The translations under genes and the position numbers were made by a program. This document shows, in pieces, positions 6,327 through 8,798 of a stretch of DNA of 8,798 nucleotides. Origin of the DNA: Oscillospiraceae bacterium (GTDB lineage Bacteria; Bacillota; Clostridia; Oscillospirales; Ruminococcaceae); the NCBI GenBank assembly GCA_017440425.1, contig JAFSHJ010000075.1:1-8798 (forward strand). Reading direction: 5' to 3'. The notes under the pieces are model-generated. The model saw nothing but the letters and a program-made list of their open reading frames with translations, was not told where the DNA came from and searched no databases. Every line of letters starts with the position of its first letter. Within the stretch, counting starts at the first letter, position 1.

Positions 6327-7376
6327 ATGAAAGGTTTAGTTAAATTTGCCCTCGGTATGGAAGGCGTTGCTCTTCAGGAGCTGCCCGAACCCTCTCCGAA
6401 GGAAGGCGAACTTAAAGTTAAAGTTCTGGCTGCAGGCATCTGCAACAGTGACATCCACGCCATTCACGATGAGCGCTCCGTCACAATGCCTGTTGTTATG
6501 GGTCACGAATACGTTGGTCAGGTAGTTGAGAGCTGCGGCGACGTTGGCGACTTCAAGGTCGGCGACTGGGTGGTAACTCTCCCCGCTTGCTACAGCTGCG
6601 GTGAATGCTATCTCTGCGAAGGCGGCTTTGTTACACTTTGCCGCGAGCGCAAGTCTATCGGCTCTCACCGCAACGGCGCCATGGCTAACTATGTTGTGGT
6701 TCCCGCAAAATATTCCTTTAAGGTTTCCGAATCCGCCAAAACTCTTGAGCAGAAACTGCACTATGCTCTCTCCGAACCCCTTGCCTGCATGGTACGCGGT
6801 GTTTATGAGAAGCTGGACGTTAAACCCGGTGACACCGTTGTTATCAGCGGCCCCGGAATTATGGGTCAGCTTGCAGTACAGCTCTTTAAGCTTAAGGGCG
6901 CATACGTTATCGTCTCCGGTCTTCCCGCAGATCAGGATAAACTTGATCTTGCCAAGGAATACGGTGCAGACTGCTGCGTTACAAGCTTTGACGAGCTGCA
7001 GAAAGCAGTTTATGCAAACAATCCCAAGGGCGCAGATATCACCTGCGATTGCACAGGCGTTACTCCCTCCCTTGAGAGCTGCATGAAGGTTATCCGTCCC
7101 ATGGGTTCCCACCTGCAGATCGGTCTTTTCGGCGGCAAGGTCCCCTTCCGTCTTGACTATATGTTTGACCGCGAGGTCAACTACATCCCCTCCAACTCCT
7201 CCGCAGTTTCCTCCTGGGAGATCGCTATGGATCTGCTTGCTCAGGGCAAGATAGACCTTGCACCTTACATCACCAAGAGATTCTCTCTGGATGAGTGGAA
7301 GGCAGGCGTAGACGCCGTATTGTCCAAGACCACCTACAAAGTCGTTCTCACACCCGATAACAGCTTTGAGGAATAA
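6327..7376 (+). CDS. Zinc-dependent medium-chain alcohol/polyol dehydrogenase
   Basis: 349-aa MDR-superfamily dehydrogenase, full length, interconverting a secondary alcohol and a ketone (or primary alcohol and aldehyde) with NAD(P). Seen: catalytic zinc ligands C39 (ICNSDIH) and H60-E61 (GHEYVG); E150 in SEPLACMVRGV, the position used as a ligand in polyol dehydrogenases; structural zinc cysteines C91, C94, C97 and C105 in CGECYLCEGGFVTLC; and nucleotide-binding GPGIMG (175-180). The second Rossmann strand ends VIVSGLPAD without the acidic residue typical of strict NAD enzymes, so NADP use is possible. Nearest relatives by look are sorbitol/threonine/galactitol-phosphate dehydrogenases; the substrate is not identifiable. 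Start at 6327 has AGGAG 8 nt upstream; an in-frame extension to 6258 would overlap copy 2 and has no ribosome binding site. Last gene of the operon, followed by a strong terminator. Confidence 0.93.
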   Translation: MKGLVKFALGMEGVALQELPEPSPKEGELKVKVLAAGICNSDIHAIHDERSVTMPVVMGHEYVGQVVESCGDVGDFKVGDWVVTLPACYSCGECYLCEGGFVTLCRERKSIGSHRNGAMANYVVVPAKYSFKVSESAKTLEQKLHYALSEPLACMVRGVYEKLDVKPGDTVVISGPGIMGQLAVQLFKLKGAYVIVSGLPADQDKLDLAKEYGADCCVTSFDELQKAVYANNPKGADITCDCTGVTPSLESCMKVIRPMGSHLQIGLFGGKVPFRLDYMFDREVNYIPSNSSAVSSWEIAMDLLAQGKIDLAPYITKRFSLDEWKAGVDAVLSKTTYKVVLTPDNSFEE

Positions 7377-7394
7377 TTAAGTTCCATCGTTTTT

Positions 7395-7430
7395 CCGACC
7401 CCGTCAGCAATGGCGGGGTCGGTTTTCTTT
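7395..7430 (+). terminator. Intrinsic terminator of the four-gene operon
   Basis: Arms CCGACCCCGTC (7395-7405) and GGCGGGGTCGG (7412-7422) form an 11-bp GC-rich stem with one G-U pair and a 6-nt loop, followed by TTTTCTTT (7423-7430). It lies 18 nt after the dehydrogenase stop codon and separates the operon from glpK. Confidence 0.92.
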
Positions 7431-7517
7431 AGTATTTATGCGGTATTTCTTATTCAAAAACTAACAAACCGACCAAAAATGCAGGAGATTTTTTTCTACT
7501 ATAATTTACCGTTTGTA

Positions 7518-7546
7518 TTTACATATTTTCACAAATAATGTATAAT
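7518..7546 (+). promoter_or_regulatory. Predicted sigma-A promoter of glpK
   Basis: -35 TTTACA (7518-7523), 17-nt spacer, -10 TATAAT (7541-7546); predicted start near 7553 and a leader of about 37 nt. The stretch from 7431 to 7517 is AT-rich and holds a lone TATAAT (7500-7505) with no matching -35. TGAAAGCG at 7574-7581 resembles only the left half of a catabolite-response element. The ribosome binding site is weak (GGCGG, 7581-7585, spaced 4 nt from the ATG). Confidence 0.75.
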
Positions 7547-7589
7547 AGTAATATATATACTTTATAGTTATCTTGAAAGCGGCGGTTTT

Positions 7590-8798
7590 ATGAAATCACC
7601 AAAATACATATTATCTCTTGATGCCGGCACCACAAGCATCCGCTGCATTCTTTTTGACGTGCATGGCAACATTGCCTCCGTTGCACAAAAGGAGTTTCCC
7701 CAGTATTTCCCCAACGACGGCTGGGTGGAACAGAATGCGGATGAGATTTGGTATACCACCCTTGTTGTTGCCACCGAGGCTATAAACAAGTTGGGCTGCA
7801 GCTGCAGCGATATTGCCGCCATCGGTATAACCAACCAGCGCGAAACGGTTGTGGTTTGGGATAAGACCACCGGCAAACCAATATGCAATGCTATTGTGTG
7901 GCAATGCCGCCGCACCGCCGACTACTGCTCCGCTCTCAAGACAGACGGTATGGAGGACTTCATCTATCAGCGCACAGGGCTTGTTATTGACCCCTATTTC
8001 TCCGGAACAAAGCTGCGCTGGATACTCAACAACGTTGAGGGCGCCCGTGCAGCTGCCGAAAAAGGCAATCTGCTCTTCGGCACGGTTGATACCTGGCTTA
8101 TCTGGAAGCTCTCAGGCGGCAAATGTCATGTGACGGATTACTCCAATGCATCGCGCACAATGCTCTTTAATATACACGATCTCTGCTGGGATGATGAACT
8201 GCTGAAGCTGTTCGATATTCCCAAGTCTCTTTTGCCGGAGGTTATGCCCTCCAGCGCATTCTACGGCACCACCGATGTCTCTCTCTTCGGCGGAGAGATC
8301 CCCATCTGCGGAGCTGCGGGTGACCAGCAGTCAGCTCTGTTCGGTCAGGCTTGCTTCAACGTGGGCGATGTCAAAACCACCTACGGCACCGGCGGTTTCC
8401 TGCTGATGAACACCGGCAAGACCGCAGTTGCATCCGGCAGCGGTCTGCTCACCACCATTGCCTGGGGCGAAGGCGGCAAGGTCGAATATGCCCTTGAAGG
8501 CTCTGTTTTTGTGGCAGGCGCCGCAATAAAATGGATACGCGACCGCGTTGGTATGATATCCTCCGCAAGAGAGTGCGATATCCTCTCTGAGGCTGTGGAG
8601 CACTCCAACGGTGTCTATCTTGTGCCCGCCTTTGTTGGGCTCGGTGCACCCTATTGGGACCCCTATGCTAGAGGCGTTATCGTGGGACTCACCCAAAACT
8701 CCGACCGCACGGATATCGTCCGTGCAACGTTGGATTCCCTTGCATATCAGACAAACGATGTCATTGAAGCGATGATAAAGGATGTGGGCAGGCTTCCC
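7590..8798 (+). CDS. glpK: Glycerol kinase, C-terminus cut by window edge
   Basis: FGGY-family kinase phosphorylating glycerol (and usually dihydroxyacetone) to the 3-phosphate with ATP. 403 codons are visible of about 495-500 expected. Seen: LDAGTTSIRCILFD (10-23) of the phosphate-binding N-domain; GWVEQNADEIW (44-54); the substrate-binding NQRE (82-85); NAIVWQCRRT (100-109); DPYFSGTKLRW (134-144); DTWLIWKL (167-174); catalytic D245 in GDQQSALFGQ; KTTYGTGGF (262-270); and VPAFVGLGAPYWDP (345-358). These match GlpK rather than xylulokinase or gluconate kinase. In many Bacillota GlpKs a histidine near 232 (YHFFG/YHFYG context) is phosphorylated by the PTS; here the aligned residue is S231 in VSLFGGEIP. 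Own promoter; no glpF or glpD is in view. Confidence 0.95.
   Translation, partial: MKSPKYILSLDAGTTSIRCILFDVHGNIASVAQKEFPQYFPNDGWVEQNADEIWYTTLVVATEAINKLGCSCSDIAAIGITNQRETVVVWDKTTGKPICNAIVWQCRRTADYCSALKTDGMEDFIYQRTGLVIDPYFSGTKLRWILNNVEGARAAAEKGNLLFGTVDTWLIWKLSGGKCHVTDYSNASRTMLFNIHDLCWDDELLKLFDIPKSLLPEVMPSSAFYGTTDVSLFGGEIPICGAAGDQQSALFGQACFNVGDVKTTYGTGGFLLMNTGKTAVASGSGLLTTIAWGEGGKVEYALEGSVFVAGAAIKWIRDRVGMISSARECDILSEAVEHSNGVYLVPAFVGLGAPYWDPYARGVIVGLTQNSDRTDIVRATLDSLAYQTNDVIEAMIKDVGRLP

Noticed and set aside
2666..7376. Sulfoquinovose sulfo-TAL cluster
   Set aside because: A transaldolase and an aldehyde dehydrogenase are present, but no sulfoquinovosidase, isomerase or sulfonate exporter is visible, and the transaldolases are long and duplicated. 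Not excluded, but not supportable from this window.
7574..7587. Catabolite-response element in the glpK leader
   Set aside because: Only the left half (TGAAAGCG) fits the consensus; the right half has no match.

Overview
The window looks like a chromosomal segment of a low-to-mid GC anaerobic Bacillota (class Clostridia, perhaps an Oscillospirales/Ruminococcaceae-type gut bacterium). This placement is an inference from textbook TTGACA/TATAAT promoters in AT-rich spacers, strong Shine-Dalgarno sites, a 4Fe-4S-type RlmD methyltransferase and the style of the proteins. No rRNA, tRNA, CRISPR array, insertion sequence or phage gene was seen.

Layout. (1) Positions 1-1364, minus strand: most of an rlmD/rumA-type 23S rRNA uracil-C5 methyltransferase with a TTG start; its C-terminus lies off the left edge. 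(2) 1531-2331, minus strand: an IclR-family regulator with its own promoter and intrinsic terminator. (3) 2353-2665: an AT-rich divergent control region with a near-perfect sigma-A promoter reading right (2562-2590), followed in the untranslated leader by tandem palindromic boxes of GAAAT-N3-ATTTC type that are the best candidate operator for the regulator. (4) 2666-7376, plus strand: a tight four-gene operon encoding a methylmalonate-semialdehyde-dehydrogenase-like aldehyde dehydrogenase, two tandem divergent transaldolase-family proteins and a zinc-dependent medium-chain alcohol/polyol dehydrogenase, closed by a strong intrinsic terminator (7395-7430). (5) From 7590 to the right edge, plus strand: a separately promoted glycerol kinase (glpK), about four fifths visible.

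How the genes may work together. The IclR gene and the four-gene operon are divergent neighbours and probably form one regulated unit. The enzyme set (polyol/hydroxy-acid oxidation, Schiff-base aldol cleavage or transfer, CoA-acylating or simple aldehyde oxidation) fits catabolism of an unusual sugar, polyol or sugar acid. The exact substrate cannot be read from the sequence, and no transporter, isomerase or sugar kinase of the pathway is in view. If the aldolase step releases dihydroxyacetone or glycerol, the adjacent glycerol kinase could take it up, but glpK has its own promoter and may be unrelated.

The most interesting signal is this operon. Two non-identical transaldolase paralogs lie side by side; the first has a complete lysine active-site signature, while the second keeps the lysine but has lost several surrounding signature residues. 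Together with the acylating-type ALDH this does not match any pathway I can name with confidence.
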